Shown here one piece after another: positions 1 to 10,986 of a stretch of DNA of 64,000 nucleotides. The notes beneath the pieces were generated by a model, which was not told the DNA's origin, made no database searches, and saw nothing but the letters and a program-made list of their open reading frames with translations. The stretch lies in contig VDFB02321286.1 of NCBI GenBank assembly GCA_007258455.2, positions 103,203-167,202 of the forward strand, in the 5' to 3' direction. The translations under genes were made by a program, and so were the position numbers. Numbering within the stretch: the first letter of the stretch is position 1; each line of letters starts with the position of its first letter. This DNA comes from Sequoia sempervirens (Eukaryota; Streptophyta; Pinopsida; Cupressales; Cupressaceae).

Positions 1-200
1 GATTATAATATGAATGAGATTTCATGAGAGTGTGGTCAATTGAATCAAGAGTTGTCTTAGTCAATTGTTCCACAAGAAAATTTTTCCCTGTAGTGAAGAA
101 AAAAATGGTTTGCTAAAAGATTCAATGCCATTTTAGAGTATGTGTATAATTCAAAGGTTGTACGCATCTTTTGCATTCCTTCATGAACACTACCTTTTTC
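1..200 (-). pseudogene. CTR9/VIP6-like TPR segment, tandem copy 3 (cut by window edge)
   Basis: Positions 1-80 repeat 728-807 and 1458-1537 almost base for base (a landmark is TTATAATATGAATGAGATTT), so a third unit of the same tandem duplication runs off the left edge. Offsets between copies are 727 and 730 bp. On the minus strand it keeps the FLVEQLT...KSHSYYN part only. More copies may lie outside the window. Confidence 0.55.
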
Positions 201-216
201 ACTAACTATGAGAATC

Positions 217-907
217 CTACAAGTAAAAAATGCACAAAACTAACCACAGAGATTTATGTAGAGGTAGAACATCATTTCTTAATGCCTCCATAAAATTTTG
301 TTGAGTGAACTCTAGTTCATCATGCTCAAAATGAAGAACCCCAATATTGTTTAACAATTGAATGGGTACTTCTCTGCTCTTCTTCAGAAGAGACTTTGGT
401 GTCTTAAGAGAATCTAAGGTTGCACTGGGGTCTGACGATATTAATAACTCACCCATCTTGATAAATGCATGGGCATCAGGTGGATCTATGCGAGTTTCCT
501 TAAAATTTCCAATGCCTTCTCTGCTAGCCCTTGTTGAGCATATATATGGCCTATAGCTTTTAAGCTCTCACAATTCTCAGGATGGATCTCCAAAACCTTT
601 TCAAAATTTGAGAGAGAACTCTTAAGATCTCCCAACTTGAATTGAAGCTACGCAAAAAATCTTGTGGCCTTTAGCTTTCCTTGAAAAGTGGTGTCATAAT
701 CACCTTTACTATGATAAGATTGTGCAAGATTATAATATGAATGAGATTTCATGAGAGGGTGGTCAGTTGAAACAAGAGTTGTCTCAGTCAACTGTTCCAC
801 AAGAAAATGTTGCCCTGCAGTGAAGAAATAATGGTTTGCTAAATGATTCAATGTCATTGAAGAGTATGGGTATAATTCAAAGGCTTTACACTTCTTTTCC
901 ATTCCTT
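217..907 (-). pseudogene. CTR9/VIP6-like TPR segment, tandem copy 2
   Basis: This is the best-preserved copy. Reading leftward on the minus strand, positions 902-648 encode FELYPYSSMTLNHLANHYFF, then FLVEQLTETTL, then KSHSYYNLAQSYHSKGDYD. All three match the CTR9 TPR block that normally reads RAFEIYPYxAMALNYLANHFFFTG. After a TAG near 648 the frame resumes with LGDLKSSLSNFEKVLEIHPE and continues to the MGELLISSD...LLNNIGVLHFE part at 456-217. The interior has lost the usual MAAIKE-PHEFVFPYFGLGQ stretch. That the pieces join without introns suggests a processed or spliced origin, but I do not know the exon map of the parent gene. Non-functional. Confidence 0.62.
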
Positions 908-942
908 CATGAACACTATATTTTTCACTAACTGTGAGAATC

Positions 943-1640
943 CTACAAGTAAAAAATGCACAAAACTAACCACATAGATTTATGTAGAGGAAAAACATCA
1001 TTTCCCAATGCCTCCATAAAAGTTTGTTGAGCCAACTCTAGTTCATCACACTCAAAATGAATAACCCCAATGTTGTTTAACAATTGAATGGGTACTTCTC
1101 TCCTCTTCTTCAGAAGAGACTTTGGCATCTTAGGAAAATCTAAGGCTACACTGGTGTCTGACAATAATAATAACTCACCCATCTTGATAAATGTAAAAGC
1201 ATCATGTGGATCTATGCAAGTTTCCTTTCTTAAAATTTCCAAAGCCTTCTCTCCTTGCTCTTGCTAAGCATATATATGGCCTAAAAATTTTAAGCTCTCA
1301 CATTTCTCAGGGTGGACCTCCAAAACCTTTTCAATTTTTGAGAGAGAACTCTAAAGATCTCCTAGCTTCAACTGAACCTATCCACAAAATCATGTGGCCT
1401 CTAGCTTTCCTTGAAAAGTGGTGTCATAATGACCTTTAATATGATAAGATCATGCAATATTATAATATGAATGAGATTTCATGAGAGGCTGGTTAGTTGA
1501 AACAAGATCTTCTCAGTCAACTATTTCTCAAGAAAATGTTGCCCTGTGAAGAAAAAATGGTTTGCTAAATGATTCAATACCATTGCACAGTATAGGTATA
1601 ATTGAAAGGCTCTACACATATTTTCCATTCCTTCATGAAC
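943..1640 (-). pseudogene. CTR9/VIP6-like TPR segment, tandem copy 1
   Basis: The minus strand encodes a broken stretch resembling the TPR region of plant CTR9 (VIP6/ELF8), a scaffold subunit of the nuclear Paf1 transcription-elongation complex. Recognisable pieces are MGELLLLSD, LLNNIGVIHFE and FMEALGND. The family normally reads a GELL-SSD stretch, then EVP-I-LLN-IGALHFE, then F-EALGDG. No intron is needed across the segment, and stops and frameshifts break it, so it cannot make a normal product. CTR9 proteins are around a thousand residues; only about 230 codons are present. The same segment is repeated immediately to the left with a spacing of about 730 bp. Assignment is from motif memory, moderately sure. 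Confidence 0.6.
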
Positions 1641-1799
1641 ACTACCTTTTTCACTATGAGAATCCTACAATTAAAAAGTGCACAAAACTGACCACAAATA
1701 TTTTTCCCCATTTCAAACTACAAAATTGCCAAAAAAATGTGTTTAAAACCTGCAAAAAAATACATATAAAATCACGCAAATTTTCATGCCAAAAAAAAA

Positions 1800-2353
1800 A
1801 CCATGAGACCATAGCTTGTTGATTACTATTATGCTTTGATAGATTTTTTTCGAGCATCCATAGCTTTTTTGAAATCACCTTGTTTAGGCTTTTAGCCATA
1901 GCAGCAAGGTAGTAAATTGTTTGATAAAATGCTTTGGTAGACATGTATGAAAAATGTGGTAGCATAGAAAAGGAAATGAACTTTGGAAAAAATGCCTCAA
2001 AGAAATGTGGTCTCATGGTGATGGAATGCCATGATGAATGCAATGACAAGAGATTTGTTATGGATTTTCATGGCATTCCATCACCATGAGACCACATTTC
2101 TTTGAGGCATTTTTTTAACCAGTTCATTGCCTTGTCTATGTTATTGCTTATTATTATGCTTTGAAAGATTTTTTCCAGGCATCCTTAGCTTGTTTGAAAG
2201 CACTTGTTTTAGGATTTTACCCATAGCAACAAGGTAGTGAATTGCTTGATAAAATGCTTTGGTAGACATGTATGAAAAATATTATAGCATAGACAAGGCA
2301 GTGAACTTTTTGAAAAAATGCCTCAAAGAAATGTGGTCTCATGGAATTCCATG
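1800..2353. repeat. Fold-back repeat unit, one partial and one full copy
   Basis: A partial unit (about 1,800-2,033) and a full unit (2,069-2,353) of the family that forms the array at 55.1-56.9 kb. The end of the first and the start of the second form a perfect 47 bp inverted repeat (1,987-2,033 against 2,069-2,115) with a 35-base loop, so the transcript or single strand would fold into a strong hairpin. The arm begins CATGGCATTCCATCACCATG and ends in a T-run. The interior of each unit is in the opposite orientation to those at 55-57 kb. Confidence 0.8.
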
Positions 2354-2356
2354 ACA

Positions 2357-2585
2357 AGCAAATGCAATTGGTAGTTGCTCCTAGTTATTAGTTATGCAAT
2401 GTGAAGTAATTGCATAACTGCTTAGGTTGACTTTGTAAATACTATATAATGTAATTGAATTTTTGTCATCTATCAACATCTAGTTATTAGTTATGCATTG
2501 TGAAATAATGCTTTGTGTTTGAAAGATGTGCAATGCAACGTAATCATCAATTTGAATATGAACTACAAAAATCTATTTTTTATAA
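2357..2585 (+). repeat. 230 bp flank of the fold-back family
   Basis: Contains two copies of CTAGTTATTAGTTATGCA about 105 bp apart. The whole stretch recurs directly at 50,395-50,610 and as reverse complement at 54,863-55,092, each time directly next to a fold-back unit. This fixed association suggests it is one terminal domain of a larger element of which the fold-back units are the body. No coding potential. Confidence 0.7.
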
Positions 2586-2929
2586 TTCATTAGTTAAACT
2601 CTCTATTTTATGTTCTCTCTATAACTCTATTGCTATGGAAATTCCTTTCAATTACAAAAATAGTTTTTGTCTCTTAGTCTATAATTTTTTGTTGCTATGT
2701 GTAGATAATTATAGATGGATCAACATCAAAGGTTGAAATACCATGCATTTTTTGAGAGAGTAGCTGATGAGAGTGACATAATATCCATGTCCATGTAATG
2801 TTTGTCTTGGTGGAAAGGTGAAAAAAAGAAGTCATATTTATTGACATATGATAAGATATGGGCATAGTGGTATAATCCCTTAGAATGCCAATTATTATGA
2901 AGATATGATAGAATGGCAGAGTGTGAGAG

Positions 2930-3490
2930 ATGAAAAGGAAAAAAAACATAGATGAAGAGCCAACAATGTTAGACGAAGGGTTTGAAATTGATAGAATGTT
3001 GAATGAGGGTCTAAACGATGATTGGGCCAAGTTGATGGAGGATACTTCAAATCCTTTGTATGCTAATTTCAAGTTAAGTCATTTGACAACAATCCTTCAA
3101 ATTCTTAACTTGCAAGTGGTGTTTGGTTGGAAAAATGAGAGTGTAGATTGATTATTGGCATTATTAAGTTCATTATTACCACCTAACTCCACATTGCCAA
3201 CAAAACAAAGTCAATGTAGAAAGGAAATCACTAAGTTAGGCTTAGGGTATGAAAACATCCACACATGTGTGAATGGTTGTGTATTATTTCACAAGACTCT
3301 TGCAAGTGAAAGTGAATATCTGAAATGTCCTGAAGCGAGGTATAAAGAAGGGTTGAAATCAATTGTAGTTCCTAGAAAGGTTCTGCGCCACTTTTCAGTA
3401 ATCCCACAATTACTCTTAATGTATAGGTGCAGAGACATTGTTGAAATTATGCAATGGCATGCCCAAAATAAGAGCATTGATGGAAAATAA
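2930..3490 (+). pseudogene. Tnp2 transposase, N-terminal part
   Basis: Two blocks in different frames (2,930-3,148 and 3,155-3,490). The second has the Tnp2 signature LGLGYENIHTCVNGCVLFHK, then YLKCPEARYKEG and PRKVLRHFSVIPQLL, matching the family pattern LGLGYxKIDACPNDCMLY...ECP-C...R-W...KVLRYFPL-P-L. In this family the cysteines form a zinc-binding N-terminal module ahead of the DDE core. The CPVC pair is reduced to one cysteine here. A TGA at about 3,149 and a TAA at 3,488 interrupt it. Confidence 0.8.
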
Positions 3491-3499
3491 TGACATGTG

Positions 3500-4458
3500 C
3501 TTGATTCTAAGATGTGGGTGGAATTTGATAACAGATGGCCTAATTTTTCTCAAGATCCTCATACTATAAGGTTGGGTTTGGCTCTAGATGGGGTGAACCC
3601 ATTCTTACATCAATGTACTAAATGGTCAACTTGACCAATGTTTTTAATAAATTATAACTTTCCTCCATGGTTATCAACCAAACCATTTTTCTTAATACTA
3701 TCATTGATTATAACATGAAAGAAAAGTGTGACTTCAGATACAATTGATACTTATCTAGAGCCATTATATGATGATCTAATGGAATTATGGAGAGGAATTG
3801 AAGCAATTCAATCTTTAAGGGATGGTCATTCAATCAAATTAACTTTAAGAGCTTCCTTATTGTTTATGATTCATGATCTTCCTACATATGACACATTTTC
3901 TGGTCTTATTGTTCATGGAAACCATGGATGTACTACTTGCAACTTTAAGGATTTTGTGAGGCACTCAAGAAGTTTGTGTAAGTGTATTTATTGTGGACAT
4001 CATGCTTACCTTAAAATGGATCATCCATATCATCAACAAAAAAATGGTTCAATGGTCAAGAAGAGAATTGTGAAGCACCATTGCTAATAACAGGTGATTA
4101 CATTGTTGAGAATGGACAAAAAAGAATGCCATTTATTGAAAGTGATGGGATAGCTAGTAGTAGATATGACCCATGTAATGAAAGCAGTGTAAAAAGGTTG
4201 TGCATATTCTATAAGTTGCCATACTTTAAGGATATAGCCATTAGGCATACTGTCAACTTTATACATACTGAGAAAAATATAGCCTATGCTATTATAGAAA
4301 ATATTTTTGGTGCTTTTGATACTATTTCATCACATGATGACTTTCAACAACTAAATATTCATCAAAATCTTTGGGTTAAAAAATATGATGATGAAAATTA
4401 TAGAAAACCTAGAGCTCCTTATGTTTGGACAAAGGATCAACATGCACAATTCTTATAG
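3500..4458 (+). pseudogene. Tnp2 transposase, catalytic (Transposase_21) part
   Basis: Begins with DSKMWVEFDNRWPNF and RLGLALDGVNPF (about 3,501-3,605); the D of the L-A-x-D-G-x-N-P-F motif is the first catalytic acid in the family. It continues with YLEPLYDDLMELWRG, LRASLLFMIHDLPTYDTFSG and CTTCNF (3,728-4,087), then after a frameshift YKLPYFKDIAIRHTVNFIHT and EKNIAYAI (4,190-4,300), which correspond to the L-P-Y-W-K-D-L-x-x-R-H...H-x-E-K-N-x motif. Stops near 3,633, 4,085 and 4,456 make it non-functional. Identification is firm at the family level. Confidence 0.85.
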
Positions 4459-4560
4459 TTGATGTCTTAGACTTGCTTTCCCACTGGATATATAAGTATT
4501 AGAAGCTAAACTGACATTAATAGCTTAAGAGGCCTCAAGACCCATGACTATCATGTCATA

Positions 4561-4953
4561 ATGGAGAATATTTTACCTATTGTGGTAAATATATTAAGTT
4601 TTCCAAAGGGGCCAAGATTGGCAATTATAAGGTTGGGCCTAATATTAAAGAGAATGAGTTTACATGTATTAGATCGTTTAAATTTTGATAGTTTGAGGGA
4701 GGAGGTTATTAAAGTCCTTTGTCTATTGCAATGGGAATTTCCACTAACAATAATTAACATTTCTATGCATCTTTTGATACATCTACAATATGAACTAAAG
4801 CATTATGGCCCAATAAGAACAAGATGGATGTATCTTATAGAACGATATATGAAGGTCTTGAAAAAAATGTTTGTACTAGGGAAAAATCAGAAGGAAACAT
4901 GTCTGAGGGATATTCAATGCAAGAGGCCATGGGATTTTGCACAAAATATATGA
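4561..4953 (+). pseudogene. Tnp2-associated DUF4218-like region
   Basis: MENILPIVVNIL stands where the family reads H-x-x-M-x-x-L-L-P-V. The segment also contains REEVIKVLCLLQWEFPL and the diagnostic RWMYLIERYMKVLKK, close to the family's R-W-M-Y-P-F-E-R-Y-M-K-x-L-K. It follows the Tnp2 core directly, as in intact CACTA transposases. Its end runs into a 94 bp tandem duplication. Confidence 0.78.
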
Positions 4954-5081
4954 AGGATTTAAAAAATGTCAATTGGCGTGTGTGATAGAAACATGTCTGA
5001 GGGATATTCAATGCAAGAGGCCATGGGATTTTGCACAAAATATATGAAGGATTTTAAAAATGTCAATTGGCGTGTGTGATA
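4894..5081 (+). repeat. 94 bp tandem duplication inside the transposase
   Basis: Positions 4,894-4,987 and 4,988-5,081 are near-identical (start GAAACATGTCTGAGGGATAT). The duplication adds 94 bp, not a multiple of three, so it breaks the reading frame. Very few differences separate the halves, so it is younger than most of the decay in this element. Confidence 0.9.
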
Positions 5082-5337
5082 CAATGATGAACTAGACATG
5101 ATTGTAGGTGAAGTATTAGAAGGTAATGTATGTCGCTTGAAACTATCACATCAAGAAAGAAGTGTGATACATGCCTATATTCTTCAAAACACATCTTCGT
5201 TCAATAAGTGGCACAGGTAAAAAAAATTAACACCATAATTTATTGACTCAATTGCATTTACACATTTATATTATCAATCTTACTATTTTTACGTTAATAT
5301 TCTATGTAGAAAATATGAAAAAGACAATCAAGCTTGG

Positions 5338-5931
5338 ATGCAACATCGACCTCAAAGGTGTAGATGTCACGTTGATTTGATTGGAGGTGATTCTTTTCCA
5401 AAATTTGAAGAATGGATTGCTAATGCAGTCAAGGATGCAAAAGAAGAAGTTCAAGATATAACAACGGAGGAAAGTGAGCTTTCACAATCTCCACATTTAT
5501 GGGCTATTCATTTCAGTGGAATGTGGGCCTATGGTAGTCATTTAAGAGTGGAAGAAAAAGGCAAAGGAAAGATAAATTGTGATTATGTTGTTAGTGTTGA
5601 ATTTCTTCACGAAAGTGAGAAGAAATTTTATGTTGGATTCATACAACAAATTATTCTACTGGACTATGGTGACAATGGTCCTATATTATTAAAATGTAAG
5701 TGGATCCGACCATCTGCAATACAATTTGATGAGTATGGATTTATACATGCAAATTTAGAAGACAATTTTTTATCAAAGATGGATGAACCGTATGTTTCCC
5801 ATCTTCAAATTAACCAATCATTTCTAATTGATGATGTAATAAGCCTAGGATGGTTGTATGTCATTCAAATAGAGTCTTGTTCAAAACCAAAAATCATGGA
5901 AGTTGTTAATATAATGTCTGATGGGAAATAG
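5338..5931 (+). pseudogene. Tnp2-associated DUF4216-like region
   Basis: An open 197-codon block. LSQSPHLWAIHFSGMW is followed by FYVGFIQQIILLDYGDNGPI, LLKCKWIRP, DEYGFIHAN and LINQ-type residues, and it ends WLYVIQIESCSKP. These match the DUF4216 pattern YYG-L--I-EL-Y----V-LFKC-W... D-YGF--VN...DPFILA-Q-EQVFY--D. In this family the domain forms the C-terminal part of Tnp2-type proteins; its biochemical role is not established. This is the longest intact stretch of the element. Confidence 0.78.
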
Positions 5932-5958
5932 GTTAATTTACAAAAAACATTCAAAGAA

Positions 5959-6147
5959 TTGGATGAAGACGATGATGGAGTGTTTGAAGAAGAAATTTTG
6001 ATTACCAATAAAGAGATTGGGAGAGAGAATGCATTGCATGTCACAAATGAGGATGAGGAAGAAAATCAAGAAGATGTAAACACAAATGATCAGGATTCTG
6101 ATCTTGTTGGCAATGCAAATTATTATGATGATGTTTTGTCACCTTAA
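5959..6147 (+). pseudogene. Acidic C-terminal tail of the transposase
   Basis: Same frame as the preceding block after a single TAG at about 5,929. It is strongly acidic (DEDDDGVFEEE, NEDEEENQED, NDQDSDL) and ends at TAA 6,145. Acidic disordered tails are common after DUF4216-like regions; the assignment rests on position and composition. Confidence 0.55.
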
Positions 6148-6831
6148 GAGGTTAGCTTGTCACCTAAACTTTGGTTATATGTATGGTGTAATTTATTAGT
6201 GAATGTAATAAAGATCTGAGTATAGGTATGCTTATTCACTATTGTTTTACTGATACATTTATGAATGTAATCATCATTATTTTGTTAGTACATTGTATAC
6301 AAAACTTAAGATGTTCACTGTTGATTTGAAGTGCATTTAAAGTTAGGTTTACTCAGTTTTCTTACTTTGGTTGAAAATTTAAAATCAATTTTGTTTAGTT
6401 AGAATATAATTTCTTGTATACAGTCCTATATGTTTTCTAGATGCAAACATATAATGAACATCTATGATTTAATAATACATATAGATATCTTAACATTAGG
6501 TGAACTAAGCCTCCCCATTATAAACAAAGAAATGATCTCTTAGGTTTGACTGACACTAAAAACTAAAACTAAGAGACTACAAAATTACAAAATTGTTCAA
6601 TATTTTCAATAAAATGATATCTTAAATATTGCATTCATAATAAAATCTAATACCGCACTACCACAACAGTCAATAGAGGTATGCGTAGGACAACAGGACA
6701 TATAGGTTGATGTAAAAATTCTTACAGCAATATCGTGACAACCAAATATGAATACCACAGGGTGGTGGTGAGAACATGTTAACAACTAAACTAAACTACA
6801 GCCACGTAAGGGGTAAACAGTGACACTGTTG
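6148..6831. other. AT-rich noncoding stretch
   Basis: No coding potential, RNA gene or clear repeat seen. It probably belongs to the 3' untranslated and subterminal part of the CACTA element. Confidence 0.5.
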
Positions 6832-7079
6832 TATGGCGGTGAACAATCACTCAACTACTAGAATTAACCTGTTGTCCTGTGGGAGTCCAAAGGGGTGTGC
6901 ATGGGGTGCAGTACTACTACCACTACTTTGTAGCGATCTTGATATGATAGAGTAGTATAGCAGTGAGCAGTCACTCAACCACTATAATTAACCCACCGTC
7001 CCACAGGAGTCCATAGGAGTGTGTGTGGGCTGGTGATACTACTAGCGCTACCCGCAATGATCTTGAAATGACACAGTAG
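6832..7079. repeat. Diverged 124 bp tandem dimer
   Basis: Two diverged copies (6,832-6,955 and 6,956-7,079) aligned by CACTCAAC-ACTA, TTAACC, CC-ACAGGAGTCC or its variant, and GATCTTGA-ATGA-A-AGTA. It is GC-richer than its surroundings. It could be a subterminal repeat of the CACTA element to the left. Confidence 0.65.
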
Positions 7080-7429
7080 TACTATGGTACAAGTCGTCAA
7101 AGCATTAAATGATTACCTGGGCATTCAATTTCCCAAGATCAATGGCATGTATTCAAACTCGAAATATTGGAAGATTCTAAAATATTTTGCATGAATTCAC
7201 ATTAATAGTGAGGTGACCAAGCTCAACATCAAATATTACTTGGGAATCGATGACATTTTGGCAATCATTCACAAAGCTTAGTGTACCAGAGGCAAGGGAG
7301 TTCAAGCAGGAAAACTCTGTAGCTATTATTCTGTTGGGTAAGTTCACAAAAACCCTTTGTAGCAAGTGTATAAGAACTAAATTTGCTTCTACAAGTAGAC
7401 ACTTAAAAAATCAAGTAGGAGTAAATTCT

Positions 7430-10400
7430 TCATCATGTCACCCAAAAGAAGTCAACTTGCGAGTAAAAAGGAAGATTCCATAGTTTATAAATCAAAGAAG
7501 AGGTCCCTACAACAATCCATTTTAGATGTGTTACCTAATTCTATAGACAAAGGATCCAAAAAAGGTGTTTAAAGATATAGCCCATGGATGTAGAGACCCA
7601 ATTACCCCTATTTTAGGGTGGGATATGTTTTGGTACTTCTATGAAAAAAGGGTTGAGAAGATTCCAGTTTCAAATCCTTAGACCTTAGATTTGGCCAAAT
7701 TGATTTTCCCAATTGTCTTTGTAGATGTTGATTTTATTAAAGTGTTGGCACAATATTATCACCCGGCTACTAGGACTATAAGAATTCCATATGGTTCACC
7801 ATTAGTGGTGCTGACTAAAAGCAATTATAGAGTGTTTTATGTTAAACAACCAAGCTATCACTAAGATCGACTTGGACAAAAGTGAGGAGGATTATAGGAG
7901 ATTGAGGAAAACCTATAGGAGTGATGAACTTCTTTTACATATGAAAAAGGGTGTAAACAATAGGAGGATACCTATCTCCCCCTCCCAAAATGAGTCATTT
8001 TCCATGGAAGACTTCCAAGTATATTTCAAAATAACTTATTTTTCTTTGTGCCAAGTGCTTGGAATAGATGTTGAAGAGAGGATGCCATCCTATATCATGA
8101 TGGCAATGAGGATTCAAAATCTTGAAGTCAACACTGAGTATGACTTTGCTATTGAAATTGAGAAAGGGCTACATGAGGGATTTTTGCAAGTAAGAGAGAA
8201 ATTAGCTCCCATCACTTTCAGGAAATACTCTCTATTGTGTCATTTAATATTATAGCAAAACAAAAACAGATGGACTAAAAGAATGTGTTTGGGAATGATT
8301 GATGACGAAGGGAATAGTTTTCATGTACAAAACTAGTGTTACATCTGGGATAGTAGATGTAAAAATAGTGATCATGTAATATTTCATGATGATTTCGTAG
8401 TAAAATTCATGGCTGCTCTTGGTCATATTTCACCAAGAATTCCTAATAAAATCATGCAAGTATTAAAACCTTTAGCATTGAAGCCAGAGCAAGGACACGC
8501 GCACAATTTTGGTGATTGGTGAAGATTCTTAGCAAATCAAACAGTAATAAGGGTATATGGGTGTCCTCAAGCCCCACATATTTTACCTAAAAAAAATTCT
8601 ATTTGAATTGCATTTTTAGAATTTATGTGTAAAATGTTATGGATGGAGCAGGATGTTATGAAAAGACAGAAAAAGAGGACATTCCTCCTTGGCCTAACTG
8701 AATGTGAGGAGCTATCTATAGGGTCTAACACTCTTGAAGAACTATAGAACTATTTGAAGATGTGGTATTCATTAAATTCATGAGGAGAAAGGGTCTTTGA
8801 TCCTGAAGGGCATATTAGTTTTATAAAGCAGACACTTCTCACTAAAGTTGGGATTACCCATGTAATGGATTTACGAAGATGTAATAAGAAATTGCTTTAC
8901 ACCTGATGAAATTTTTTAAAGGAAGAGGAAGTGGGAAATCATAAGGAGGCTTGAGGAGGAGAAGAAGAAAAGGGACACTGGATTCCAAGGATTCTATGTT
9001 GAAGAAAATAATCCTATCAAAACGATGAACGTAATAATTGACAACTTTGAAAGATTATATGTTAAACCAGAAAAGAAACTTGAGGATCAATCTTTGAAGC
9101 CCTCTAAGTTTTCCATCAAACCAAGTGGTATTTGCATCATAGATCCCCTACTAGACACTGTCACAATACAATTAGAAGCATCCCCTAAGCAACCAAGTCC
9201 TATAAGGTAGAAGAAACATGGAGTGGCCCCCTTAGTGGCATATGAAATAAGTGAAGGAGTAGGGATACTGAAGAGGTAGTCAATGTAATTTTGAATTTTA
9301 AAGATGATGAAGTTGATCAATCACTGCCTAAGCTTGCAATTGATGCTCACAAACTAGAAGAAAGAATGGATGTACATGATCATAATGATCAACAAGTGCA
9401 TGATGATGAAAGGGTGATTGTTGCCCTTAGATTTATTGAAGATGATTAATTTATTCAAACTCCCGAGTTTAAGGATTTTTGGTTTAAGATGAAAATTAAA
9501 GAATTTGAGGAGAGACTCCAAATTAATAAGATGGGCACTGAGGAGTCACAACATGACCAGATTTTTTCCCAGACTCTTGAAGAACTCAAGATTAATGAAA
9601 TTACTATTAGCCCCAAGAAGCAAGAAAATTGGTCTTAGAAAGCAATATATTAATTATTCTTGGGATGGAGTTAAAAAATATGTTCTTACTAGATCAAGTA
9701 AGAAGCCAAGAAGATCCCATGTTGGTTTTTGAATTCAATTTAGATGATGGAATGAGTGGCATAGGTTACAATCCAAGACTTCAAACCCTATCCTTTTGAC
9801 AAAGCAAAATAGAATAGAAAAACCAAGATTGCTTGATGTTATAAAAGAAATGAGAGGGACTTCCATGGTAAAGACACTTCAAGACACATCAACATTGGAG
9901 GCACTACTATGACAATGCACTTAGCAATGTTTGCTAGGGATGCGGTTAAAGCTATGGAGCTTAGATTGGAAGAATATGAGAAAGAACAAACTAATCTAAA
10001 TGATGAAGTTAATAGGTTATTCATAGAAAATGTGAAATTGAAATAGCAGTTGAAGGGATTAGGTCCTTCCCAAAGTAAAGAATTAACAGTATAATAGCTC
10101 CCTGCCATCCAGACTGATATAGGTGCAATCATTGTTGAACAAGTTAATATGCTAAAACAAGAAATTGAGAAGTTAGAAAAGAGTAATGAAGAAACAAAGG
10201 AAAGAGAAAAGAGAGAAACCCTCGAGGTATTGGAACAGATCTTGGAGAATAGGGTTAAACTAATTGTGGAAAAATTGGAAAATGTGTATGAATGTTATGT
10301 CTCCTTGTCACAAGCAGTTGATTAGATAAAGGCCCATGTACCTATATTCGACCCCTTATTCAAGAAATTACAACTTGTACATCACACTTGAAAGGCTTTG

Positions 10401-10986
10401 AGCATAATTTTACAAAGGAGTGTTGAGCCTCCACAACTTTAAAGCCTACTAAGCAAATGGTCTGAATGGTCACAAATAAATTTCAATACATTTCTGTAGA
10501 AGAGAAAAAGATCAAGGAAAGAATGGATTCATTTCACACACTAAAGTAGTGGTTCTTTCCTAAGATACTAAGGGATGATGATCAACTAAAAGGCTCCAAG
10601 GATTGGATAGATGAGTTTAGAAAAATTGTTGCCAACTATCTCACTAATATATAGAAGGATGCTGACATAAATATTCACTACCTCAATTAAACCTTGGATG
10701 GAATGGGTACTGAAAATTCATCATGGATACCAAAGGGTTATTAGGAAATAGATGGAAGAGTCACTTGGCCAACACACAAAAAATCTAGGAGTACAAATTG
10801 CCTCATGATTATAGGGTGCACCAATGGGAGCAAACATATCTAGCTCCCCCAGAAGAGTATGCAAGTACCAAGCCTTGTAGATACTATCATGGAGAGAGGA
10901 CTCTGCCAGATCTAAATGTTCACCGGTACCTTATGATGATTAATGGACTTTTGTATCTTGTGAGTGTTGTGGACTTCAAAATTTGA
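7430..10986 (+). pseudogene. Long interrupted intronless coding relic, function unknown
   Basis: Plus-strand coding can be followed by hopping frames for about 1,180 codons. It starts near MSPKRSQLASKKEDSIVYKS (7,435), runs through KVLAQYYHPATRTIRIPYGS (about 7,740) to a clean 138-codon block (7,839-8,255, with VEERMPSYIMMAMRIQN), and on through FMAALGHISPRIPNKIMQVL (8,410) and LGLTECEELSIGSNTLEEL (8,690). It ends with YYHGERTLPDLNVHRYLMM (10,880). The region 9,950-10,320 is rich in E, K and L with heptad-like spacing, suggesting a coiled coil. I do not recognise the family and see no RT, integrase or DDE motifs. Length, absence of introns and position suggest an element ORF, perhaps gag-like, or a retroposed gene. 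Many stops make it dead. Confidence 0.5.

Larger units (their letters stand above)
2704..6147 (+). mobile_element. Degenerate CACTA (En/Spm) DNA transposon, coding part
   Basis: Consecutive remnants of a Tnp2-type transposase, a DUF4218-like region, a DUF4216-like region and an acidic tail lie in order on the plus strand, as in plant CACTA elements. At least five stops or frameshifts separate them, so it is inactive. Clear CACTA...TAGTG termini were not found on either side. The repetitive segment at 6,832-7,079 may be part of its subterminal region. Individual domains are listed separately. Confidence 0.8.

Noticed and set aside
1654..2049. A 131-codon minus-strand frame.
   Set aside because: It runs through the fold-back repeat and the edge of the CTR9 relic; the residues reflect the repeat and match no protein family known to me.
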